64,000 bases of DNA, taken from positions 62,001 to 126,000 of the forward strand of contig VAUL01000002.1 of NCBI GenBank assembly GCA_005774545.1, in the 5' to 3' direction. The DNA is from Deltaproteobacteria bacterium (GTDB lineage: Bacteria; Desulfobacterota; Desulfuromonadia; Desulfuromonadales; BM103). The notes beneath the pieces were generated by a model. The model saw nothing but the letters and a program-made list of their open reading frames with translations, searched no databases and was not told where the DNA came from. Position numbers and translations under genes: made by a program. Positions 18,548 through 26,864 of this stretch are shown piece by piece. How positions within the stretch are numbered: position 1 is the stretch's first letter; the number at the start of each line of letters is the position of its first letter.

Positions 18548-20767
18548 ATGGTCACAACCGAGCAAATTCTGGCCCTTCTCGAGCGTCGCCGCGGCAAATC
18601 CCTGACCCTGCGCGACCTGCAGTCGGCGTTTGATCTCGACGCCGGCGGGCGCAAGGCGCTCTCACGTCATCTCAAGCAACTGGAGCGTGACGGCGTGCTG
18701 GTGACCGGCAAGCGGGGCGGCTATGCTCTCGCCGGTCACGGCCGCATGATGACCGGCCGGATTGCCCTGCACCGCGACGGCTATGCCTTTGTTTCACCCG
18801 ACGGCAGCGGTGAAGACAACCTGTTCGTTCCCGCCCGCTTCGTGCGGCCGGCCATGGATGGCGACCGCGTGCTGGTCGGCATCGACCGCAATCCGCGCGA
18901 CGGCCGGCCGGAAGGCCGGGTGGTGCGCGTCGTCGAGCGCGCGCACGCCACGCTGCTCGGCCGCTTCGAGAGGACGGAGTCCGTCGCCCGCATCGTGCCG
19001 CTGGCCCCGGAATTGCGCGAATCTTTCCTGGTTGCGCGGGACGGGGAGGGCGGGGCCGACGATGGCGACGTGGTCATTGCCCGGATCGAAACCTACCCCG
19101 GCCGGGTCCAGGCGGCGACGGCGCGGGTCGTCGAGGTGCTCGGTGCCGCCGATGACCCCCGGGTCGAGATTCGTGTCGCTGTGGAGCGTTTCGGCCTGCC
19201 GTACCTGTTTCCGCCGGCGGTGCAGGCTGCAGCCGCCGCACTGCCGGCACGGGTTGACGAGGCCGACCTGGCCAATCGCGAAGATCTCCGCCACCTGCCG
19301 TTCGTGACCATCGACGGCGAGACGGCCCGGGATTTCGACGATGCGGTGGCTGTCGCCCGTTTGCCTGACGGGGCTTTTCGCCTGTGGGTGGCGATTGCCG
19401 ACGTCTCCCATTACGTGGCGGCCGGCGGCGTCATCGACCGGGAGGCGCTCAATCGCGGCACCAGCGTCTACTTCCCGGGCAGTTGCCTGCCGATGCTCCC
19501 CGAAAGTCTGAGCAACGGCATCTGTTCCCTCAACCCGCGGGTCGACCGCCTGGTCATGGTGGCCGAACTCGACTTCGACGGCCTGGGTAAACGTCACCAG
19601 GCGCGCTTTTACGCCGGCGTGATCCACAGCCGCGCCCGGCTGACCTACACGGAGGTGGCCGCCATCCTGGTCGATCGCGATCCGGAGTTGCGGGCCGCCC
19701 ATGAGTCGCTGGTCGGGATGCTCGAGGTCATGGGCGACCTTGCCGGGCTGCGCATCGCCCGCCGCCATGAGCGCGGCAGTCTCGACTTCGATCTCCCCGA
19801 GGCGGAGATCGTCCTCGACCTGCGCGGCCGTCCCGAACAAATCGTGCGTTCGGAGCGCAACCTGGCCCACCGCCTGATCGAGGAGTTCATGCTGGCGGCC
19901 AACGAGGCGGTTGCCGAGTGGCTCGACCGGCAGCGCAGCCCCGTCGTGTTCCGCATTCACGAGCCGCCCTCCGAGGAAAAGCTGGCGGCCTTTCAGGAGT
20001 TCATCGCGCACTTCAACCAGGGGCTGGCGATCCCGGTGGAAGGGGTCAAGCCCAAGCTGCTGCAGGAACTGCTCGAACGGGTGGCCGGTTTGCCCGAGGA
20101 AAAGCTGATCAATCACGTCCTGCTGCGCAGCCTCCCCCAGGCCCGCTACGCCGTCGAGAACCGCGGGCATTTCGGCCTGGCCGCCGACTGTTACTGCCAT
20201 TTCACGTCGCCGATCCGCCGCTATCCCGACCTTGCCGTGCATCGTCTGCTGCGTCGCCAGCTGCAGCTGCCGGGCGGGTTCGATCGCCTGCCGGCGTCCC
20301 TTGAAGAGGTTGCCGAGCGTTCGTCCTTCTGCGAGCGGCGGGCCATGGAGGCCGAGCGCGACATCGTCAGCCTGAAGAAGTGCCAGTTCATGCAGGGCCG
20401 GATCGGCGAGGAATGTCGCGGCTTCGTGTCGGCGGTGCAGCCCTTCGGGTTTTTCGTCGAACTGGAGGAGATCTTTGTCGAAGGGCTGGTCCATGTCTCC
20501 AGTCTCGCCGACGACTACTACCAGTTCGATGAAGCCACCCACAGCCTCACCGGCATGAGCCGGCGGCGCCGCTTCACCGTCGGCGACCCGGTGGTGGTGT
20601 CGGTGCGTCGTGTCGATCCGGACCGCCGCGAAATCGACTTCCGTCTGGCCGGCGAGCAGCCACCCCCGCCGCCCCGTCGCCTCTCTCAACAAGCAAAACG
20701 GGGTTCACTCAGCACTCATCGCTCATCGCTCGGCACTAAAGGTGTTCCCCGCAGGAGGCACCGGTGA
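18548..20767 (+). CDS. rnr: Ribonuclease R
   Basis: 3'-5' processive exoribonuclease for structured RNA and tRNA/rRNA quality control, 739 residues. Order: N-terminal winged helix (1-70), cold-shock OB folds (about 75-215), RNB catalytic domain with acidic cluster DGETARDFDDAVAV, and C-terminal S1 domain (GEECRGFVSAVQPFGFFVELEE). The ATG 18548 fits the family start; the open frame extends upstream without support. The last 21 residues (719-739) are encoded largely by a dispersed intergenic repeat plus the ribF leader, so the tail is lineage-specific. Its stop overlaps the ribF GTG. Confidence 0.95.
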   Translation: MVTTEQILALLERRRGKSLTLRDLQSAFDLDAGGRKALSRHLKQLERDGVLVTGKRGGYALAGHGRMMTGRIALHRDGYAFVSPDGSGEDNLFVPARFVRPAMDGDRVLVGIDRNPRDGRPEGRVVRVVERAHATLLGRFERTESVARIVPLAPELRESFLVARDGEGGADDGDVVIARIETYPGRVQAATARVVEVLGAADDPRVEIRVAVERFGLPYLFPPAVQAAAAALPARVDEADLANREDLRHLPFVTIDGETARDFDDAVAVARLPDGAFRLWVAIADVSHYVAAGGVIDREALNRGTSVYFPGSCLPMLPESLSNGICSLNPRVDRLVMVAELDFDGLGKRHQARFYAGVIHSRARLTYTEVAAILVDRDPELRAAHESLVGMLEVMGDLAGLRIARRHERGSLDFDLPEAEIVLDLRGRPEQIVRSERNLAHRLIEEFMLAANEAVAEWLDRQRSPVVFRIHEPPSEEKLAAFQEFIAHFNQGLAIPVEGVKPKLLQELLERVAGLPEEKLINHVLLRSLPQARYAVENRGHFGLAADCYCHFTSPIRRYPDLAVHRLLRRQLQLPGGFDRLPASLEEVAERSSFCERRAMEAERDIVSLKKCQFMQGRIGEECRGFVSAVQPFGFFVELEEIFVEGLVHVSSLADDYYQFDEATHSLTGMSRRRRFTVGDPVVVSVRRVDPDRREIDFRLAGEQPPPPPRRLSQQAKRGSLSTHRSSLGTKGVPRRRHR
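20704..20737 (-). repeat. Dispersed heptad repeat inside the rnr 3' end
   Basis: Reverse complement reads AGTGCCGAGCGATGAGCG, then ATGAGTGCTGAGTGAA, clearly the same family as 12041-12070. It is translated in the rnr frame as residues around 720-730. Confidence 0.8.
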
Positions 20768-21735
20768 AGATCGTTCGCAGCCTGAACGGGCTCCGCCCGC
20801 CGGCCGGCGGGACGGTGGTCACCATCGGCAACTTCGACGGTGTGCACCTCGGGCATCGCGAGATCTTCCGGCGCGTGGTCGGCGAAGCCCGCGCCCGCGG
20901 CGGCGCGGCCACGGTCCTGACCTTCGAGCCGCATCCCCTGCGGCTGCTCGCGCCGGACAAGGCGCCCCCGCGCATCAATACCCCCGTGGAAAAGGTTCGC
21001 CTGATCCGCGCGTCGTGCATCGATCTCCTGGTGGTTCTGCCGTTCACCCGGAAGCTGGCGGCATTGCCCGCCGCCCGTTTCGTCAGCGACATCCTGGTCG
21101 GCCGGCTCGGCGTCCGGCACCTGGTGATCGGTTACGATTATGCCTTCGGCCGCAACCGCGAGGGTGACGCGACCCTCCTGGGCGGGGCGGCCGCCGAGCA
21201 CGGCTTCACCCTCGAGATTCTCCCGCCGCTCAAGGCCGGCGAGGAAGTCTACAGCTCCACCAGGATCCGGCGGACCCTTTTGGCTGGCGACGTCGCCGGC
21301 GTCGTGCGGGTCCTCGGCCGCCATTTCACCCTCGACGGTCGGGTCGTGGCCGGCGAAGGGCGCGGCCGGCAGCTCGGCTTCCCGACCGCCAACCTGCTGA
21401 CCGCCAAGGAACTGCTCCCCCGCGATGGCGTCTATGCCGTTCGGGTTCGCTATGGCCGGCGCATGTACGACGCCGTCGTGAATCTCGGCCAGCGCCCGAC
21501 ATTCGCCGGTTCGGGAGCCTCGCTGGAAATCCACCTGCTCGATTTCTCCGGCGATCTCTATGGTGCGCGCCTGCGGATCTACTTCGTCGAACGGTTGCGC
21601 GACGAGCGTCGCTTCCCCTCGGTGGCGGCACTGCAGGCCGCTGTCCGCGACGACATCGCCAGAGCCAGGGCCGTTCTGGCAAGCACCAGGGTGCTGGTCT
21701 ACAAGGAAACTTTCGATTGCGGAGTCCGGCCATGA
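20764..21735 (+). CDS. ribF: Bifunctional riboflavin kinase/FAD synthetase
   Basis: 323 residues. The N-terminal nucleotidyltransferase domain (FMN to FAD) has TIGNFDGVHLGH and the SSTRIRR motif; the C-terminal riboflavin kinase domain (riboflavin to FMN) has GRGRQLGFPTANL and a conserved Asn/Glu region (VVNLGQRPTF, LEIHLLDF). The GTG start is preceded by AGGAGG and overlaps the rnr stop (GTGA). FAD is needed by FrdA and other flavoproteins. It overlaps aroE by 4 bp. Confidence 0.95.
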   Translation: MKIVRSLNGLRPPAGGTVVTIGNFDGVHLGHREIFRRVVGEARARGGAATVLTFEPHPLRLLAPDKAPPRINTPVEKVRLIRASCIDLLVVLPFTRKLAALPAARFVSDILVGRLGVRHLVIGYDYAFGRNREGDATLLGGAAAEHGFTLEILPPLKAGEEVYSSTRIRRTLLAGDVAGVVRVLGRHFTLDGRVVAGEGRGRQLGFPTANLLTAKELLPRDGVYAVRVRYGRRMYDAVVNLGQRPTFAGSGASLEIHLLDFSGDLYGARLRIYFVERLRDERRFPSVAALQAAVRDDIARARAVLASTRVLVYKETFDCGVRP

Positions 21736-22595
21736 TCGTCGTCAGCGGCTCAACCCGTGTCGTCGGCATTTTCGGCGATCCTGTCTCCCATTCGCTTTCC
21801 CCGTTGATGCAGAATGCCGCGATTCAGGGTGCGGGAATTGACGCAGTCTATGTGCCGTTTCATGTCGGTGCGGCACAGTTGTGTGACGCGGTGCGTGCCA
21901 TCAGGGCCCTCGGTCTGGCCGGGGTGAATCTGACCATCCCCCACAAGGAGGCGGCCTGCCGGCTGGTCGATGAGCTCGACCCGGTTGCTGAACTGAGTGG
22001 CGCGGTTAATACCATCGTCAATCGCGAAGGGCGGCTGCTCGGCTACAACACCGATGGAGCCGGCCTGCTGCGTGCCGTCAGGGAAGACCTTGGCGTCGAT
22101 AGCCGCGGCAAACGCGTGCTGATTGTCGGTGCCGGCGGCGCCGCGCGTGCCGCCATGGTTGCCATGGCCGGGGCCGGGGCGGCATGGATCGGGGTGGCCA
22201 ACCGGACGCCCGGGCGTGCCGAACAACTGGTTGCCGAACTGGCGGCCAAGCTGACGGGCACGGCTTTTGCTGCCTTCCCGCTGGAAGGGCTGGCCGGGCG
22301 GTTGGACGGGGGGGTGGATCTGTTGATCAACAGTTCGGCGGCGGGGTTGCAGGGACAGCCCCTCGACCTGCCCGTGGGCGGGTGTGTACGCCCGGACGGG
22401 GCCGTTTACGACATGGTTTACGGGCGTGAGCCGACAGCTCTGGTCGTTGCGGCCCGGGCCGCCGGCCTTGCGGCCGCCGATGGCCTCGGCATGCTGGCCG
22501 GGCAGGGGGAGGAGGCGTTTCGCCTCTGGTTTTCGAGTGCGCCGCCGCCGGGGGCGATGCGCGCCGCTCTCGAACACCGGCGCAATCACGGGTAG
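21732..22595 (+). CDS. aroE: Shikimate dehydrogenase
   Basis: NADPH-dependent reduction of 3-dehydroshikimate to shikimate, 287 residues. Substrate site GDPVSHSLSP, catalytic Lys in LTIPHKEAA, NTIVN and YNTDGAGL; Rossmann motif GAGGAARA and cofactor-specificity loop ANRTPGR. Start ATG 21732 overlaps the ribF stop (ATGA) with GGAG 7 nt upstream. It is the first of four shikimate-pathway genes flanking the pilus locus (aroK, aroB and aroQ follow it). Confidence 0.95.
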   Translation: MIVVSGSTRVVGIFGDPVSHSLSPLMQNAAIQGAGIDAVYVPFHVGAAQLCDAVRAIRALGLAGVNLTIPHKEAACRLVDELDPVAELSGAVNTIVNREGRLLGYNTDGAGLLRAVREDLGVDSRGKRVLIVGAGGAARAAMVAMAGAGAAWIGVANRTPGRAEQLVAELAAKLTGTAFAAFPLEGLAGRLDGGVDLLINSSAAGLQGQPLDLPVGGCVRPDGAVYDMVYGREPTALVVAARAAGLAAADGLGMLAGQGEEAFRLWFSSAPPPGAMRAALEHRRNHG

Positions 22596-22652
22596 TTTCT
22601 GATAAGCCTTTTATTTCAGCCTGTTACGTTGTGGTGTTCGTTCCGGTTCTGC

Positions 22653-22682
22653 TTGACAGTCAGCGGTCCGGATGGCTAAAAT
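22653..22682 (+). promoter_or_regulatory. Promoter upstream of pilB
   Basis: TTGACA (22653-22658), then 18 bp and TAAAAT (22677-22682). The leader contains GAGGGG (22706-22710), but this is 14 nt from the pilB ATG, longer than usual. Confidence 0.6.
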
Positions 22683-22724
22683 GAAACGTTAACTTTATGT
22701 CCAAGAGGGGATGGCGACTTTTCT

Positions 22725-24425
22725 ATGGCCACCAACCGACTCGGCGAACTGCTGGTTCGCAACAAGCTGATCGACGAAAAGCAGCTGGCCAAGGCGCTTG
22801 AGGAGCAGCGTGCCCAGGGGGGGCGGCTCGGCGCCAGCCTGGTCAAACTCGGCTATATCAAGGAAGAGGAGCTGGCCGCTTTTCTTTCCCGCCAGTACGG
22901 CGTGCCGTCGATCAACCTCAACGAGTTCGAGATCGATCCCGGCGTCATCAAGCTGGTCTCGAACGATGTGGCCCAGAAGTACCAGCTGGTTCCGGTCAAC
23001 CGCGCCGGTTCCACGCTGATCGTCGCCATGGCCGACCCGTCGAACATCTTCGCCATCGACGACATCAAGTTCATGACCGGCTACAACGTCGAAGTCGTGG
23101 TCGCGGCCGAGGCGAGCATCAAGCAGGCCATCGACAGGTACTACGATCAGAGCGCCAGCTTCGACGATGTGATCGGCGGCATCGAGGATATCGACCTGGA
23201 AGTGGTCGACGATGACGAACAGATCGACATCTCCGCGCTGGAGAAGGCGACCGAGGATGCCCCGGTCGTCAAGTTGGTCAACCTGATCCTCACCGACGCC
23301 ATCAAGAAGCGCGCTTCGGACATCCACATCGAGCCCTACGAGAAGTCGTTCCGCGTGCGCTACCGCATCGACGGCGTGCTCCAGGAAGTCATGAAGCCGC
23401 CGATGAAGCTGAAGAACGCGATTACCTCGCGTATCAAGATCATGTCGGAGATGGACATCTCCGAGCGCCGCCTCCCGCAGGACGGCCGCATCAAGATCAA
23501 GCTCCCCGGCGGCCAGGACATGGACTACCGGGTCAACTGCCTGCCGACCCTGTTCGGGGAGAAGATCTGTCTCCGGCTCCTCGACAAGTCCAATCTGCAG
23601 CTCGACATGACCAAGCTCGGCTACGAACCGCAGTCGCTGAAGTGGTTCAAGGAGCAGATCCACAAGCCTTTCGGCATGGTGCTGGTGACCGGGCCGACCG
23701 GTTCGGGGAAGACGGTTTCCCTTTACTCGGCGCTGGCCGAACTGAACAAGGTGACCGAGAACATCTCCACGGCCGAGGACCCCGTCGAGTTCAACTTCGC
23801 CGGGATCAACCAGGTGCAGATGCACGAGGAGATCGGTCTGAACTTCGCCGCGGCCCTGCGCGCTTTTTTGCGCCAGGACCCGGACATCATCATGATCGGC
23901 GAGATCCGCGACTTCGAGACGGCCGAGATCGGCGTCAAGGCGGCGCTCACCGGCCACCTCGTGCTGTCGACCCTGCATACCAACGACGCCCCGGCAACCA
24001 TCAACCGCCTCCTCAACATGGGGATCGAGCCGTTCCTGGTCGCCTCGGCGGTCAACCTGATCACCGCCCAGCGGCTCGGCCGCCGTGTCTGCCAGGAGTG
24101 CAAGCAGCCCGAGGATATCCCCCGTGAGACGCTGCTCCAGGCGGGAGTCAAGCCCGAGGATATTGACGGCGTGGTCTGCTACAAGGGGCAGGGGTGCCCG
24201 ACCTGCAACGGTTCGGGATACAAGGGGCGCGTCGGTTTCTACCAGGTCATGCCGATGTTCGAGGAACTGCGCGAGATGATCCTCGCCGGGGCCAATACTG
24301 CGGAAATCAAGCGCGAGTCGATGCGCCTCGGCGTCAAGACCATGCGCCAGGCGGCGCTGACCAAGATGATCGAAGGGGTGACGACCTTCGAAGAAGTGCT
24401 GCGCTGCACCATCGCCGACGACTGA
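22725..24425 (+). CDS. pilB: Type IV pilus assembly ATPase PilB
   Basis: Extension motor of the pilus, 566 residues. The N-terminal MshEN-like domain holds two RLGxxL-type repeats (NRLGELLVRNKLIDEKQL, then LGASLVKLGYIKEEEL), the pattern that binds cyclic-di-GMP in relatives. The C-terminal ATPase has Walker A GPTGSGKT, Asp box, GEIRDFETAEIG (Walker B), His box LSTLHTND, and a four-Cys zinc site (CQEC, CPTC). The ATG at 22725 is fixed by the family N-terminus even though its ribosome binding site is poorly spaced. Confidence 0.96.
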   Translation: MATNRLGELLVRNKLIDEKQLAKALEEQRAQGGRLGASLVKLGYIKEEELAAFLSRQYGVPSINLNEFEIDPGVIKLVSNDVAQKYQLVPVNRAGSTLIVAMADPSNIFAIDDIKFMTGYNVEVVVAAEASIKQAIDRYYDQSASFDDVIGGIEDIDLEVVDDDEQIDISALEKATEDAPVVKLVNLILTDAIKKRASDIHIEPYEKSFRVRYRIDGVLQEVMKPPMKLKNAITSRIKIMSEMDISERRLPQDGRIKIKLPGGQDMDYRVNCLPTLFGEKICLRLLDKSNLQLDMTKLGYEPQSLKWFKEQIHKPFGMVLVTGPTGSGKTVSLYSALAELNKVTENISTAEDPVEFNFAGINQVQMHEEIGLNFAAALRAFLRQDPDIIMIGEIRDFETAEIGVKAALTGHLVLSTLHTNDAPATINRLLNMGIEPFLVASAVNLITAQRLGRRVCQECKQPEDIPRETLLQAGVKPEDIDGVVCYKGQGCPTCNGSGYKGRVGFYQVMPMFEELREMILAGANTAEIKRESMRLGVKTMRQAALTKMIEGVTTFEEVLRCTIADD

Positions 24426-24480
24426 TCACGACGGGGACTGTTGCGGTCCCGGGCGTGCCTGAAGGGTGGAAGGATCGTTT

Positions 24481-25617
24481 ATGACCGAAGCTCCAGCGAA
24501 CACCGAGAATTTTTCCATCCAGCAACTGCTGCACACCATGGTGCAGGCCGGTGCTTCCGACCTGCACATCACCACCGGCACCCCGCCGCAGATCCGCATC
24601 AACGGCCACATGACGCCGATGAAGATGCGCCCGCTGATGCCGGCCGATACCAAGCACATCTGCTACAGCATTCTCACCGAGGCCCAGAAGCGCAAGTTCG
24701 AGGAGAACAACGAGCTCGACTTCTCCTTCGGGGTCAAGAACCTGGCGCGGTTCCGCGGCAACATCTTCATGCAGCGCGGCGCCCTGGGCGGCGTTTTCCG
24801 CCTGATCCCCTACAAGTTCCTCTCCTTCGAGGAACTGGGGTTGCCGCCGGTGGTCACCGACATCTCCCGCAAGCGCAACGGGCTGGTGCTGGTGACCGGG
24901 CCGACCGGGTCGGGGAAGTCGACGACCCTGGCCTCGATCATCGACAAGATCAACTCCGAACGCCACGAGCACATCATCACCGTCGAGGATCCGATCGAAT
25001 ACCTCCACCCGCACAAGTGCTGCGTGGTCAACCAGCGCGAAGTCGGCTCCGACACCTTCTCCTTCAAGAACGCCCTCAAGTACATCCTGCGCCAGGACCC
25101 GGACATCGTCCTGCTCGGCGAGTTGCGCGACCTGGAGACGATCGAGGCGGCGCTAACCATCGCCGAAACCGGCCATCTGTGCTTCGCCACCCTGCACACC
25201 AACTCGGCGGTGCAGACCATCAACCGTATCGTGGACGTCTTCCCCACCCACCAGCAGCAGCAGGTGCGGACCCAACTCGCCTTTGTCCTCGAAGGGGTGA
25301 TGTCGCAAACGCTGATCCGCCGGCGCGACGGCAAAGGGCGAGTCCTGGCCCTCGAAATCATGGTGCCGAACACCGCGATCCGGGCGCTGATCCGTGACGA
25401 CAAGATTCACCAGCTCTATTCGCAGATGCAGATGGGGCAGGAAAAGTACGGCATGCAGACGATGAACCAGTGCCTGTTCAGCCTGGTTCACAAGCAGATC
25501 ATCTCCATTGAAGATGCCATGTCCCGGTCGCCCGACATCGAGGAACTCAAGGAGATGATTGCCAATCCGCAGGCGGCCCTGCGCCGCGGTGTGCCGACGG
25601 GCATCCAGAAACGCTAG
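24481..25617 (+). CDS. pilT: Pilus retraction ATPase PilT
   Basis: 378-residue hexameric ATPase that depolymerises pili. PilT-type N-terminal fold (LHTMVQAGASDLHITTG), Walker A GPTGSGKS, Walker B region LLGELRDLETIEAAL, His box FATLHTNSA and the AIRNLIR-like motif as AIRALIRD. GGAAGG lies upstream of the ATG at 24481, preferred over an upstream GTG. Placed between pilB and pilC as in Geobacter and Myxococcus. Confidence 0.96.
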   Translation: MTEAPANTENFSIQQLLHTMVQAGASDLHITTGTPPQIRINGHMTPMKMRPLMPADTKHICYSILTEAQKRKFEENNELDFSFGVKNLARFRGNIFMQRGALGGVFRLIPYKFLSFEELGLPPVVTDISRKRNGLVLVTGPTGSGKSTTLASIIDKINSERHEHIITVEDPIEYLHPHKCCVVNQREVGSDTFSFKNALKYILRQDPDIVLLGELRDLETIEAALTIAETGHLCFATLHTNSAVQTINRIVDVFPTHQQQQVRTQLAFVLEGVMSQTLIRRRDGKGRVLALEIMVPNTAIRALIRDDKIHQLYSQMQMGQEKYGMQTMNQCLFSLVHKQIISIEDAMSRSPDIEELKEMIANPQAALRRGVPTGIQKR

Positions 25618-25631
25618 GAAGGGACGAACTC

Positions 25632-26849
25632 ATGGCCAAATTTGCCTGGGATGGTGTCACCCGTTCCGGCCAGACGCTGAAAGGGGAGATGGAAGCCCCC
25701 AACGCGGAAGCCGTCATTGCCCAGCTTCGCCGTCAGGGAATTCAGCCCGGCACCATCAAGGAGCGCGGCAAGGGGCTTGATGTCGAACTGAAGATCCCCG
25801 GCTTCGAGCCGAAGGTCACCACCAAGGATCTGGTGGTCTTCACCCGCCAGTTCGCCACCATGATCGATGCCGGCCTGCCGCTGGTGCAGTGTCTCGACAT
25901 CCTCGGCAAGCAGCAGGAGAACAAGACCTTCCGGAGCATCCTCGTCCGGGTCAAGGAGGACGTCGAGTCCGGCTCGACCTTCGCCGATGCCCTGAAGAAG
26001 CATCCCAAGGCTTTCGACGAACTCTATGTCAACCTGGTCGCGGCCGGCGAGATCGGCGGTATCCTCGACACCATCCTCAACCGCCTCGCCGCCTACATCG
26101 AGAAGGCCATGAAGCTCAAGAAGAAGGTCAAGAGCGCCATGACCTATCCGACGACCATCATCGGCATTGCCGTCATCGTCATCGCCGTTATTTTGATCTT
26201 CGTCATCCCCGCCTTCGAGAAGATGTTTGCCGACTTCGGCAGCGAACTTCCCGCCCCGACCCAGGTGGTCATCAACCTGAGTAACCTGCTGCAGCGCTAT
26301 ATCCTGGTGATCATCGGCTTCTTCATCGTCCTCAATATTGCGTTCAAGAAATATTATGCGACGCCTGTCGGTCGGCTGCAGATGGACGCCATCTTCCTGA
26401 AACTGCCGGTGATGGGGCCGCTGATCCGCAAGGTGGCGGTGGCCAAGTTCAGCCGGACTCTCGGCACCATGATCTCCTCCGGCGTGCCGATCCTCGACGG
26501 TCTCGAGATCGTCGCCAAGACCGCCGGCAACAAGATCGTCGAGAATGCCGTCTACAAGGTCCGGCAGAGCATCAGCGAGGGGAAGACCATCGCCGAGCCG
26601 ATGGAGCAGTCCGGGGTCTTCCCGTCGATGGTCTGCCAGATGATCGCCGTCGGCGAGTCGTCCGGCGCCATCGATACCATGCTCAACAAGATTGCCGACT
26701 TCTACGACGACGAGGTCGACGATGCGGTCGGCAACCTGACAGCGATGATGGAGCCGCTGTTGATGCTCTTCCTCGGCACCACCGTCGGCGGCCTGGTCAT
26801 CGCCATGTACCTGCCGATCTTCAAACTGGCCGGGGCGGTCGGCGGCTAA
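25632..26849 (+). CDS. pilC: Pilus inner-membrane platform protein PilC
   Basis: 405-residue polytopic platform (two T2SSF domains) linking the PilB/PilT motors to the growing pilus. The first cytoplasmic domain (FTRQFATMIDAGLPLVQCLDIL) and its repeat (FSRTLGTMISSGVPILDGLEIV) are both clear; membrane segments lie near residues 170-195, 220-245 and at the C-terminus. AAGGGACGAACTC precedes the ATG. The operon continues into pilS. Confidence 0.95.
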   Translation: MAKFAWDGVTRSGQTLKGEMEAPNAEAVIAQLRRQGIQPGTIKERGKGLDVELKIPGFEPKVTTKDLVVFTRQFATMIDAGLPLVQCLDILGKQQENKTFRSILVRVKEDVESGSTFADALKKHPKAFDELYVNLVAAGEIGGILDTILNRLAAYIEKAMKLKKKVKSAMTYPTTIIGIAVIVIAVILIFVIPAFEKMFADFGSELPAPTQVVINLSNLLQRYILVIIGFFIVLNIAFKKYYATPVGRLQMDAIFLKLPVMGPLIRKVAVAKFSRTLGTMISSGVPILDGLEIVAKTAGNKIVENAVYKVRQSISEGKTIAEPMEQSGVFPSMVCQMIAVGESSGAIDTMLNKIADFYDDEVDDAVGNLTAMMEPLLMLFLGTTVGGLVIAMYLPIFKLAGAVGG

Positions 26850-26864
26850 CGCACCCCCCCCTGC

